Positions 53,283 through 61,622 of a stretch of 64,000 nt of DNA are shown here, in pieces. The stretch spans positions 46,855 to 110,854 of the forward strand of contig SVQH01000006.1 of NCBI GenBank assembly GCA_015065425.1, read 5' to 3'. The stretch is from Oscillospiraceae bacterium. GTDB lineage: Bacteria > Bacillota > Clostridia > Oscillospirales > Acutalibacteraceae. Both the position numbers and the translations under genes were made by a program. Under the pieces are notes generated by a model, which saw only the letters and a program-made list of their open reading frames with translations, ran no database searches and was not told the origin of the DNA. Position 1 is the first letter of the stretch. Each line of letters starts with the position of its first letter.

Positions 53283-54305
53283 ATGAAATACAGTATTTTT
53301 GATTATCCCGTAAAGGTTTACGGAGTGCCGAATTTTGAAAAAAACAGAAAGCTTGAAAGATTTCCCGAAGAGTTGAGAAAAAGGCTGGTCGAATTCCATT
53401 CCCGTGCAGGAGATACAATGATTAATCATCTTGCTGCAAGAACCACAGGGGGAAGAGCCGCATTCAGAACAGATTCGGAAAATATCAGAATCGAAATGAA
53501 ACTTAAGACTCTTGAACATGATGTGGGAATGTCCCGTTTTGCCTGTTCGTCCGCCGCTGTGTACACGGGTAGAGGAGAGAGCCTTACATACAAAGGTCTT
53601 GCTGTTCCCGGTTTTGATGATAAAACGGGAGAAATCACCTTCACAAAAGATAAAACTATGGAAGATGTTATGATATTTTTTCCGAGAAACGAAATTCTTG
53701 ACGATATCATAATAACTATAGATGACGGGGCACATATATCTGCTCCGACCCCATATAAATATGAAAAACCCGTTATTTTCTTCGGTTCTTCCATAACCGA
53801 AGGCGGACATGCAGCACTTGTGACAAATGCATATACTGCACTGCTTTCAAGATGGCTTGATTTTGAATATTACAATTTCGGTCTTTCGGGAAGCTGTCTC
53901 GGACAAATTATGATAGGTGAGTATATATGCTCACTTGAGCCGTCAGTACTTGTATATGATTATGATCACAATGCCCCAACGGCAGAATATCTGAGAAAAA
54001 CCCACGAACCGTTTTTTAAGTTTGTAAGAGAAAAAATGCCGACACTTCCCGTATTGTTCCTGACAACACCGAATTTTGATTATATGCCCGAGGCTGACGA
54101 AAGAAGAAATATAATAAGATGTACTTATGAAAATGCTCTGTCAGCAGGAGACAGGAATGTTTACTTTATAGACGGCGAAGGCTTTTTCGGAAAAGACGAA
54201 AGACAGTTCTGCACAACAGACACTATTCACCCCAATGACTACGGTTTTCAGAAAATGGCAAAAGTCATAGAACCGATTATGAAAGAAATACTTGAAAAAT
54301 TGTAG
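53283..54305 (+). CDS. SGNH/GDSL-family esterase with N-terminal beta domain
   Basis: 340 residues, no export signal. Residues 1 to about 160 are a beta-rich domain like the N-terminal jelly-roll part found on some carbohydrate acetylesterases. The SGNH domain starts with VIFFGSSITEGG (nucleophile Ser170), then GLSGSCLGQ (block II), DYDHNAPT (Asn, block III) and TTDTIHPNDYGF (the Asp-x-x-His pair). It removes acyl, probably acetyl, groups from sugars; the substrate is inferred. AGAGGAAATTT precedes ATG. It stands alone, with a terminator at 54334-54373. Confidence 0.83.
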   Translation: MKYSIFDYPVKVYGVPNFEKNRKLERFPEELRKRLVEFHSRAGDTMINHLAARTTGGRAAFRTDSENIRIEMKLKTLEHDVGMSRFACSSAAVYTGRGESLTYKGLAVPGFDDKTGEITFTKDKTMEDVMIFFPRNEILDDIIITIDDGAHISAPTPYKYEKPVIFFGSSITEGGHAALVTNAYTALLSRWLDFEYYNFGLSGSCLGQIMIGEYICSLEPSVLVYDYDHNAPTAEYLRKTHEPFFKFVREKMPTLPVLFLTTPNFDYMPEADERRNIIRCTYENALSAGDRNVYFIDGEGFFGKDERQFCTTDTIHPNDYGFQKMAKVIEPIMKEILEKL

Positions 54306-54333
54306 ATTGACCCTATGGAAGGAATTCCCGTGA

Positions 54334-54373
54334 AGAAAAAACAGTTGCGAAAAAGCCGTAACTGTTTTTTGTC
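54334..54373 (+). terminator. Terminator of the SGNH hydrolase gene
   Basis: AAAAACAGTT pairs with AACTGTTTTT around a loop with an extra CG/CG pair; T-run inside and after the right arm. Confidence 0.75.
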
Positions 54374-54393
54374 GCTGATAATGTCATTTTTTG

Positions 54394-54421
54394 TTGATTT
54401 CTCATGAAATTTATGTATAAT
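54394..54421 (+). promoter_or_regulatory. Promoter of the Cys-rich membrane protein gene
   Basis: -35 TTGATT (54394-54399), 16-base spacer, -10 TATAAT (54416-54421). Confidence 0.5.
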
Positions 54422-54476
54422 TAAATAATCACACATATTTATTGCAGACATAATTTTCGATTTTACGGGTGGAGTT

Positions 54477-55172
54477 ATGAAAAATAAAACAAAAAACGCA
54501 ATAATATTTGCTGTTGAATTGTCTGTCTATGCTGTATTATTTATGCTTTTTGCAGTGTCACATTTTTTCAGGATAAGTAACAAAACCGCCAATGTTATAT
54601 ACATTGTATTTATGCTTTTCTCATTCGGTTGGCTGTTTTCTTATGAATTTTTCTTCAAAAAATATGATAATGCAGTTCATTATAAGATGTTCGGGAAGCA
54701 CTACGTCCCGACAAAAAACGATAAACCTAAGGAAAAGTATAAAAGACAGGGTATTGCGGGTGTACTGATACTCTGGGCAGCATATCTTCTTGTCCTTGCA
54801 CTTGCAAAATTCACAGGCTTAATGACATGGCGGTTGTTTCTGATGGGTGCATGTATAATGTTCATGCTGAATTCAATTTTTGTCAGAAAAAAATGTCTTC
54901 TCAGTGTTCTGTTTTTGCATAATAAAAACGACTGTTGTAAAAATTGCGGTATAAATTGCTGGGATTATTCCATTTTTGCCAGTGCACTGCTTTTTGCACC
55001 GTTTATGAGTATTGCCGCCGGTGTTGTAAACGGCGTAATAATTACGGCATCGGTAGTAATGCTAGTGATTTGGGAATATAATTTTCATAAGCATCCCTAC
55101 AGATTTTATCAGGAAACAAACAAGTCTCTCGCTTGTAAAAATTGTCTTAAGCAGTGTAAATACAAAGACTGA
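54477..55172 (+). CDS. Membrane protein with two cysteine clusters, function unknown
   Basis: 231 residues with about five or six membrane helices (about 10-30, 40-58, 94-112, 117-132, 165-195). After a helix pair come two Cys clusters on the likely cytoplasmic side: NDCCKNCGINCWDY (near 151-164) and ACKNCLKQCKYKD at the very end. The spacing CCxxCxxxC and CxxCxxxC suits an iron-sulphur or zinc site. I do not recognise a named family. GGGTGGAG precedes ATG. It is a single gene between two terminators. Confidence 0.75.
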   Translation: MKNKTKNAIIFAVELSVYAVLFMLFAVSHFFRISNKTANVIYIVFMLFSFGWLFSYEFFFKKYDNAVHYKMFGKHYVPTKNDKPKEKYKRQGIAGVLILWAAYLLVLALAKFTGLMTWRLFLMGACIMFMLNSIFVRKKCLLSVLFLHNKNDCCKNCGINCWDYSIFASALLFAPFMSIAAGVVNGVIITASVVMLVIWEYNFHKHPYRFYQETNKSLACKNCLKQCKYKD

Positions 55173-55178
55173 TATAAA

Positions 55179-55221
55179 TCAAAAAAGTTGCAGTATCGAT
55201 GAAGATACCGCAACTTTTTTT
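55179..55221. terminator. Bidirectional terminator between convergent genes
   Basis: AAAAAAGTTGC-GTATC pairs with GATAC-GCAACTTTTTT around GATGAA. Confidence 0.85.
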
Positions 55222-55236
55222 CTGTAAGATACTTTA

Positions 55237-56103
55237 TCATAATTTCATGTCTGCATATATGGGATAATGATCCGATGTATACTGACCGTAATACTTGGTT
55301 CTCATTATTCTGTATTTAAGAACCTGAGAAACCTTGTTGTTGACAAAAATAAAATCAATGGGAGTTCCTTCTTCTCCGCCGTTATAGCCGTGGTAGGTTT
55401 TTCCGTTCATTGTATCGGGTGCAAGGTCCTGTGTATCAAAAAGGCCGGATGAGATTATTCCGTTATAGTAATCACAGCCTTTGCTGTAATTGAAATCTCC
55501 CGTTACAACTGTGGGCATATCGAAAGAGAGTGCAAAATCAACGACCATTTGAGTTCCGTTTTTTCTTGCTTCGTCACCTTCATGGTCAAGATGAGTATTT
55601 ACATGGGCATATTGCTCTCCGGTTTCCTTGTTCTTAAGTATTACCCATGTGCATATTCTTCTGCAGACTGCGTCCCAACCGAAAGAAACTTTATTCGGTG
55701 TCTGTGAAAGCCAGAATGTGCCATGGTCTACAAGCTCATATTTGTCCGTTCTGTAAAGTACTGCGGACATTTCACCGCAATCGGCGGACATACTGCCGGT
55801 GTCTCTTCCTACTCCGACAAAGGAATATCCGTCAAGAAGTGTACCGAGAGTAATTGCCCAGTCGAAAGTGCATTCCTGAATTCCTACGGAATCGGGTTTG
55901 TAGTCAGCAATAACCTCCGGAATTATTGTAGCTCTCGAGTCATATTCACCGTAACGGATATTGAATGACATAATTCTTACGTTTTCTGCATCTGTTACGG
56001 CGTCTCTCGGAAGTCCGAAAGGCAGTTCAATGCCGCAAAGAACGAGAAGAAATGAAAGAACTATAATAAAATAGTTTTTAATTGAAGACAATACATTATT
56101 CAT
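55237..56103 (-). CDS. Secreted endonuclease/exonuclease/phosphatase-family protein
   Basis: 288 residues. Residues 1-28 are a signal or anchor (YFIIVLSFLLVLCGIEL). The EEP fold motifs appear in order: VRIMSFNIRYGEYDSR, VGIQECTFDW (metal Glu), HVNTHLDHEGDEAR (catalytic His), VVTGDFNYSKG (Asp-Asn), IDFIFVNN and TSDHYPIYADMKL (Asp-His). The family covers nucleases and phosphodiesterases; the exported site suggests phosphate or nucleic-acid scavenging (inference). AAAGGAG precedes ATG. Promoter at 56135-56163. Confidence 0.86.
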   Translation of the reverse strand: MNNVLSSIKNYFIIVLSFLLVLCGIELPFGLPRDAVTDAENVRIMSFNIRYGEYDSRATIIPEVIADYKPDSVGIQECTFDWAITLGTLLDGYSFVGVGRDTGSMSADCGEMSAVLYRTDKYELVDHGTFWLSQTPNKVSFGWDAVCRRICTWVILKNKETGEQYAHVNTHLDHEGDEARKNGTQMVVDFALSFDMPTVVTGDFNYSKGCDYYNGIISSGLFDTQDLAPDTMNGKTYHGYNGGEEGTPIDFIFVNNKVSQVLKYRIMRTKYYGQYTSDHYPIYADMKL

Positions 56104-56134
56104 AGAATTCTCTCCTTTTATCGACTTTAACTAT

Positions 56135-56163
56135 ACTATAAGTGTAATAATAATTAAAATCAA
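56135..56163 (-). promoter_or_regulatory. Promoter of the EEP-family gene
   Basis: Minus strand -35 TTGATT (56158-56163), 17-base spacer, -10 TATAGT (56135-56140). Confidence 0.5.
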
Positions 56164-56235
56164 TATAAATTAAGAAAGATGTATAAAATTTACAGCATGT
56201 TAACAATATGTTTGTTTTCACAGTATATAAAGACC

Positions 56236-58506
56236 TTAAAAATCAAAGGTATAAATTTCACCTTTTTCTGTTTTCTTTTCAATAAATCCGTTTTCTGTTT
56301 TAATCTTAAGATATTCCCCTGCATTTGATAAAACGGATATTTTTGTAACTTTTCCGTTTTTCCATACTGCATCAACCGAAAAGCTGCCTCTTGCCGTAAG
56401 TCCTTTGAATTCCCCGTTTTCCCACTTGTCGGGTAAAGCGGGGATAATATCAATAAATCCCTCGTGGCTCTGAAGAAGCATTTCTGCAACACCGGCAGTA
56501 AAACCGAAATTACCGTCTATCTGGAAAGGAGGATGAAGGTCCCACAGATTTGTCGCCATGCACTTTGAAACAGCCATTTTTACAAGGTCATAAGCACGGT
56601 TGCCGTTTTTTGTTCTTGCCCATAAATTCAGCTTGTGAGCAGTTGACAAGCCTGTTGATTTGTCCCCTCTTCTGTTAAGAGTAATTTCAGCTGCCTTTAT
56701 AAAATCCCCGTTTTCGCTTGTGATGATATCACCGGGATAAAGTCCCACAAGATGAGAAATGTGACGGTGTTTCTTTTCGCCGATATCTCCGTAGTATTTT
56801 TCTTCTCTGAATTCCTTAATCTGTCCCGAAAGACCGATTAAAACAGGGGAGAGCTTTGTGATATTTTCCTTTAAAAAATCTGTAAAATCATTGCATATTC
56901 CAAGCTCTTCTGCTGCCTTTAATGTGTCTTTCCAGCATTGGTATATCATCTGCTGGTCGAAAGCACAGCCCTTTGTATGATAATATTCATCGTTGTGACA
57001 CTGCTCGGGGGAGGCGGAATATTTTGAAAGAAGAGTTCCGTCTTCCTGCTTTTCAAGAATTTTTGAAAGAAGGACTGACATCTCTCTCAAAGCTTCATAG
57101 CCTGTGTTTTTAAGGAAATCCGTATCCTTAGTAAATTCATAATAATCGTCAAAAAGCTTTACCGTGAAGGCTCCCGTACCTGCACCCGAATGTCCTGTCT
57201 GCGGGTCGGGAAGGCTTTCCATATCATAAAGCCATCCGCCCGTAGCTATTGCAATGCCGTTGTCCTCCGAATATTTTTCGGGGAAGTATTTCTTTATGTA
57301 CTCATCAGCGTGTTCTTTTGCAAGTGCCTTATAAGCATTGAAATATTCTATATACGGCAAGAAACATTCATGAAGATTTGTGTTGAAGGATGGCCAGTAG
57401 TTCATCTGTACATTGATGTTGTGCCAATAGCCCGATGACCAGGGGGCAGAGTCATATCGGTTCCATATTCCCTGAAGATTTGCGGGTCTGCCTCCCGGAC
57501 GTGATGAAGAAATAAGAAGATATCTGCCGTATTGGAAAACAAGCTCTTCGGTATATGCCGTATGATTTTTCTTTCTGTATTCCTTTAATAATTTATCTGT
57601 GGGAATATTGACACATTCATCCGTAAGAGAAATGTCTGCACCGCCAAAAAGAGCAGAGTAGTCCTCAAGATGTCTGCTGTAAAGCTCATCAAATGAAAAA
57701 ACTGAGGCCTTATTAAGAACAGCAACAACCTTTTCGTAAGGAGGCATGAACCCATCAAGTTTCTTTTTCGGGTCTTTTTCAAGGAAAACCTTGCTGTCAC
57801 TTTTATAATTTGTGCCACAGGTAAAAAGAATAAGCACACTGTCGCAGGAATTAACCGAAACAGTTCCGTTTTCTGAAGTGAGAGTGCCGCCTTCGGGAAT
57901 AACCTTAAGTCTTCCTTCAAAGAGGATGTTGTAGTAATCCATTTTCCCCCTTATGACAAGAGTACTGTCTTCAGTGAAAATTTTCGCACTTTTTCCCATT
58001 CCGTCTCCTTCTTCAAACAGATATGGGCGATTGAGACTTACTTCACTTCTCAAAGTAAAAGAAACCGAATTATTCTTATCGGCAGATATTCTCGTTACGA
58101 AAACATTGTCGGGATATGAAGCGAAGTGCTCTCTCCTATAATTTATTCCTTTATAAGAATACCGTGTACTGCACACCGCCGTGTTGAGATTCAGTGAGCG
58201 GCTGTAGTTCTTCACTCTTTTATGACCGAAATCGAGATAAAAACTGCAGAAATTACTGAGTCCTGCCGCACCCCCGGGATACTTTCCGTTATACGCACAG
58301 GGATTTGAAAGGCTGTTTTCAGTAATAAGTAATCTTTCCGTATCCGTTCTTCCGAAAATGTTTATACCCATATAGCCGTTACCTATGGGAAGCGACCACC
58401 TCTCCCATCCGTCTTCGGGAATGTTGCATTTTCTGTGGTCTCTGAGTGACAGGTCATCGTTTCTTGTCGGTGTCTGTTTTGTATAATATAAAGTATAATC
58501 TTTCAT
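56236..58506 (-). CDS. Glycoside hydrolase family 95, probable alpha-L-fucosidase
   Basis: 756 residues from ATG at 58506 (AAAGGAGACAAC ahead; the frame stays open upstream into the AraC gene but that part is not used). N-terminal beta domain: WSLPIGNGYMGINIFGRT. The (alpha/alpha)6 barrel has PANLQGIWNRYDSAPWSSGYW followed by NINVQMNYWP, the Asn-containing catalytic region, ASPEQCHNDEYY, and DGNFGFTAGVAEMLLQSHEG (Asp near 664). These are GH95 signatures; the family removes alpha-1,2-fucose (or galactose) by inversion. No signal peptide, so it acts on imported oligosaccharide. It follows the AraC gene closely, in one transcript. Confidence 0.9.
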   Translation of the reverse strand: MKDYTLYYTKQTPTRNDDLSLRDHRKCNIPEDGWERWSLPIGNGYMGINIFGRTDTERLLITENSLSNPCAYNGKYPGGAAGLSNFCSFYLDFGHKRVKNYSRSLNLNTAVCSTRYSYKGINYRREHFASYPDNVFVTRISADKNNSVSFTLRSEVSLNRPYLFEEGDGMGKSAKIFTEDSTLVIRGKMDYYNILFEGRLKVIPEGGTLTSENGTVSVNSCDSVLILFTCGTNYKSDSKVFLEKDPKKKLDGFMPPYEKVVAVLNKASVFSFDELYSRHLEDYSALFGGADISLTDECVNIPTDKLLKEYRKKNHTAYTEELVFQYGRYLLISSSRPGGRPANLQGIWNRYDSAPWSSGYWHNINVQMNYWPSFNTNLHECFLPYIEYFNAYKALAKEHADEYIKKYFPEKYSEDNGIAIATGGWLYDMESLPDPQTGHSGAGTGAFTVKLFDDYYEFTKDTDFLKNTGYEALREMSVLLSKILEKQEDGTLLSKYSASPEQCHNDEYYHTKGCAFDQQMIYQCWKDTLKAAEELGICNDFTDFLKENITKLSPVLIGLSGQIKEFREEKYYGDIGEKKHRHISHLVGLYPGDIITSENGDFIKAAEITLNRRGDKSTGLSTAHKLNLWARTKNGNRAYDLVKMAVSKCMATNLWDLHPPFQIDGNFGFTAGVAEMLLQSHEGFIDIIPALPDKWENGEFKGLTARGSFSVDAVWKNGKVTKISVLSNAGEYLKIKTENGFIEKKTEKGEIYTFDF

Positions 58507-58516
58507 GTTGTCTCCT

Positions 58517-59737
58517 TTATTCAAATGAAATATCATTTCTGTATTCTGAAGGTGTCTTTCCCGTTGCCTTTTTAAATATGCGGCAGAAATAGTGAAAATC
58601 CAGCACACCGCAATCCTGTGCCACTGTCTGTATCTGAAGAGAGGTAGTTTTAAGGAGCTGCTTTGCTCTTTCCGTTCTTTTTGTGTTTATATATTCTGTC
58701 AGTGAAACTCCTGTTTCTTTCTTGAAAAGAGAGGAAAAATAACCGGGACTGACATTTCCCGCGGCAGCAAGAGTTTTCAGACTTAAATCTCCCGAAAGGT
58801 CATTTTCTATTTTAAGTATTGTTTTCTGTATTATCGGGGAATAATTTTTTACGGAATGATTCTTTACAAGGTTACAGTAAGTTCTCATGAGTGTCAGCAT
58901 GAATTCCCCTGTCTGTGATACGGAACTGAGAAGCTCGGTTTTTATTGCAAAATCGGAGGAAACCTTATTCAGATAATAAGGGTGCACTCCTCCTTTTTCT
59001 GCTGCTTTTCTCAGAAGGGTATTCATGATTATACAGTAATTTTTGATGTTTCGCAGAGTATCGGGTGTTCTGCTTTCAAAAGTAAGAACGGAAAAACGTG
59101 CCATCATAAGTTCAGCTTTCTGACTGTTTCCGCGAGATACGGCGTCCATAAGCTCATTTTCAAATCGGTATCTGTCCTCTAAAACGGAAAATCCCACAGA
59201 GTTGTCATCCTCTGTATGCTTCATTGCCGGATTTACCGGAATAAAAGCTGCCGCTTTTCCGAGTCTTATATCAGCACTTTCAAATTCACCGCCAAAAATC
59301 AGCTTTGCGAATGTGTTTACGAAGGCAAAAATAAGATGTTCCTCTTTTATTATGGGAAGTGATGTGTAAAACAGTTCCAGCTCTTTTGTAACAGAGTCGG
59401 GGAGCTCCATTGCCCGTCTTTGTGTATTTATCATTTCAGGGGTAATATCTATGTTGAGATACGGCCCTATTATCAACACTTTTTCGTTTTCGCCGAAAGG
59501 GAGCATAAAAAATATATAAGTAAATAAGAAAAGATCGCACACTCTGTAGACCTTTTTTCTTTTTATATCGGGAAAAAAATCACGGAATGTCCGATTATGC
59601 TCACTCTTACCGATGATTTTACTCAGCCCCTTGTCAATGGCTTCGGACATTTCATCATCCGGTGAAATAACAAAGCTCTGCAGGTTGCATTCATCTAATG
59701 ATTTTCGGAAAAATGCCAGTTCTCTGTCGAAATACAT
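58517..59737 (-). CDS. AraC-family transcriptional regulator
   Basis: 406 residues. The first about 280 residues are an unassigned sensing domain. The C-terminal about 100 residues hold the double helix-turn-helix: LSLKTLAAAGNVSPGYFSSLF and IQTVAQDCGVLDFHYFCRIF with KKATGKTPSEYR. This is the usual AraC pattern for sugar-use regulators. It lies 10 bases upstream of the GH95 gene and divergent from the GPH transporter, so it probably activates both. The GPH promoter has no good -35, as expected of an activated promoter. Confidence 0.9.
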   Translation of the reverse strand: MYFDRELAFFRKSLDECNLQSFVISPDDEMSEAIDKGLSKIIGKSEHNRTFRDFFPDIKRKKVYRVCDLFLFTYIFFMLPFGENEKVLIIGPYLNIDITPEMINTQRRAMELPDSVTKELELFYTSLPIIKEEHLIFAFVNTFAKLIFGGEFESADIRLGKAAAFIPVNPAMKHTEDDNSVGFSVLEDRYRFENELMDAVSRGNSQKAELMMARFSVLTFESRTPDTLRNIKNYCIIMNTLLRKAAEKGGVHPYYLNKVSSDFAIKTELLSSVSQTGEFMLTLMRTYCNLVKNHSVKNYSPIIQKTILKIENDLSGDLSLKTLAAAGNVSPGYFSSLFKKETGVSLTEYINTKRTERAKQLLKTTSLQIQTVAQDCGVLDFHYFCRIFKKATGKTPSEYRNDISFE

Positions 59738-59801
59738 CTTTATACCTCATCACAATGTACTGTTAAGAAAAAAGAACAAAAATTTTTCTGTTTTTTTTGT
59801 A

Positions 59802-59830
59802 ATTATAGTATATATCAAACTAAAAATCAA
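59802..59830 (-). promoter_or_regulatory. Promoter of the AraC/GH95 operon
   Basis: Minus strand -35 TTGATT (59825-59830), 17-base spacer, -10 TATAAT (59802-59807). Confidence 0.6.
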
Positions 59831-59883
59831 CATGCCATCAGCCTTTGATATGAAAAAAGTGCAAAAATATATTAATTTTGTGC

Positions 59884-59937
59884 TAACTATTTTTCGGGGA
59901 TACATATATAATAAAATTGTACCCGTTTGTACGGGTA
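59884..59937 (+). promoter_or_regulatory. GPH transporter promoter with palindrome
   Basis: -10 TATAAT (59907-59912) has only TAACTA at the -35 place. A perfect palindrome TACCCGT-TTGT-ACGGGTA (59920-59937) sits at the transcription start: operator or leader hairpin. Confidence 0.5.
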
Positions 59938-59968
59938 ATCATTACATAAAAGAAACGAGGATGTTTTT

Positions 59969-61546
59969 ATGGCAAAAGCGGCAAAAGAAAAAAAGCTCGA
60001 TGCCAACGGTCAGCCTAAGTTCGGTATGCTTGATAAAATAGCTTATGCAGCAGGTGACTTCGGCTGTAACATGAGTTTTGCTCTTAAGGGCACTGTTCAG
60101 ACCTTCTGGTTGGTTTACATGATGATGGAGACAGGTCTTTTATCGGCACTGCTGTTGCTGGTTCAGGTCTGGGATGCAATCAATGATCCTCTTATCGGAA
60201 ATCTTATAGATAACGACAAGCGTAAGTACAAAATGGGCAAGTTCAAAATGTATATTTTTGTCGGTGCCTGCGGTCTTCTTTTTGCAGGTGCTGCAGTTTT
60301 CCTTCCTTTCCCCAATGCAAATGTTGTTGTCAAGGCAGTTCTTTTTGTAGTCGGATATATAATATGGGATGCTTGTTATACTGTTGCAAATGTACCTTAC
60401 GGCTCCATGCTTTCACTTATTACCGAAGACAGCGGTGAAAGAGCACAGCTTTCCACATGGAGAAGTATAGGTTCAATGTTCGGCAATATTGTTCCCATGA
60501 TTGTTCTTCCCATGCTTATATGGCAGAAGGTTGTGTACGACGGTACAACCGATTTCCTTAACAGAATCGAAATTCCTGAAGGTTTTGATAAATCTCAGTT
60601 CCTTATCAATCCGACTACAGGTCAGCCTTATCAGATAGGCGATGCCGTTCTCAGTCCTGCAACCGGTGAGCAGGTAGAAATTCTTCTCGGTGAGCGTGTG
60701 TTCTGGGCTGCTTTGATTATGGGTGTAATGGGATTTGTTGCCTTTATGTTCATGATAAAGAAAATTACCATCCGTGTTGATGAAAACTCTGTAAAAACAA
60801 ACGAAACCGGTGAAAAATTCAATGTTTTCACTGCTTTCAAAAAGTTTATGAAAAACCGTCCCGCAGTAGGTGCTACAGTTGCAGCTATGGGCATGTTCCT
60901 CGGTATGCAGTCTGCAACAACCGCAAATACAATTATGTTTGCTACCTATTTCAACAAAGCTGCACTGTCAGGTGTTGTTCAGCTTATTGGCTTTGCTCCC
61001 ATGGTTCTTTTCCTTCCTTTTATCAAGAAACTTGTAAATAAGTACGGTAAAAAAGAAGCTTCTGTTGTCGGTACTCTCGTTTCAGTTGTCGGCGGTATTA
61101 TTATGCTCATTTTCCCCATGATTCAGAACCGCGATGCAGCACTTGTTGTGTATCTCTTAGGGCTCGTTGCTTTCGGAATCGGAATGGGTGTATATACCTG
61201 TGTTTCATGGGCTATGATGGCAGATGCCATTGATTATAATGAATGGAAATTCGGTACCCGTGAAGAGGGAACTGTTTACTCCTTACATTCATTCTTCCGT
61301 AAACTCGCACAGGGCATAGGTCCCTCTGTTGTGCTTCTTATAATGGGATGGCTCGGTTATAATTCAGAGCTCGGAACAATAGGACAGGATGCTGCGACTG
61401 CACATAATATGTGTTGGCTTGTAGCAGGTCTCTATCTTTTCAGTGCGGTTGTTCAGTTTGTCGGTATCACTTTCATTTATAATATGGATAAGAAGACTCT
61501 TGAAAAGATGAATGCTGAACTTGAAGCAAGACATCTGGCCGAATAA
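59969..61546 (+). CDS. GPH-family sugar:cation symporter (MelB-like)
   Basis: 525 residues, about twelve membrane helices. Typical GPH segments: GDFGCNMSFAL, AINDPLIGNLIDN (the Asp pair of the cation site), PYGSMLSLITEDSGERAQL, and MMADAIDYNEWKFGTREEGTVYS. It imports oligosaccharides or glycosides with Na+ or H+. Residues about 186-240 form a hydrophilic insertion (QKVVYDGTTDF .. GEQVEILLGE) between helices 5 and 6, longer than in MelB. AACGAGGATG lies upstream of ATG. GH2 beta-galactosidase follows 76 bases later, so beta-galactosides are the likely cargo. Confidence 0.88.
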   Translation: MAKAAKEKKLDANGQPKFGMLDKIAYAAGDFGCNMSFALKGTVQTFWLVYMMMETGLLSALLLLVQVWDAINDPLIGNLIDNDKRKYKMGKFKMYIFVGACGLLFAGAAVFLPFPNANVVVKAVLFVVGYIIWDACYTVANVPYGSMLSLITEDSGERAQLSTWRSIGSMFGNIVPMIVLPMLIWQKVVYDGTTDFLNRIEIPEGFDKSQFLINPTTGQPYQIGDAVLSPATGEQVEILLGERVFWAALIMGVMGFVAFMFMIKKITIRVDENSVKTNETGEKFNVFTAFKKFMKNRPAVGATVAAMGMFLGMQSATTANTIMFATYFNKAALSGVVQLIGFAPMVLFLPFIKKLVNKYGKKEASVVGTLVSVVGGIIMLIFPMIQNRDAALVVYLLGLVAFGIGMGVYTCVSWAMMADAIDYNEWKFGTREEGTVYSLHSFFRKLAQGIGPSVVLLIMGWLGYNSELGTIGQDAATAHNMCWLVAGLYLFSAVVQFVGITFIYNMDKKTLEKMNAELEARHLAE

Positions 61547-61622
61547 GATTCGGGCAGAGAAAATTTTTAGCAGTCGGCACATTCTGCCGACTGTTTTCTG
61601 AATATCAAGGAGAGAATAATAT

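Noticed and set aside
58507-58608. N-terminal extension of the GH95 enzyme
   Set aside because: It overlaps the end of the AraC gene and lies before the AAAGGAG site; the family start fits ATG 58506.
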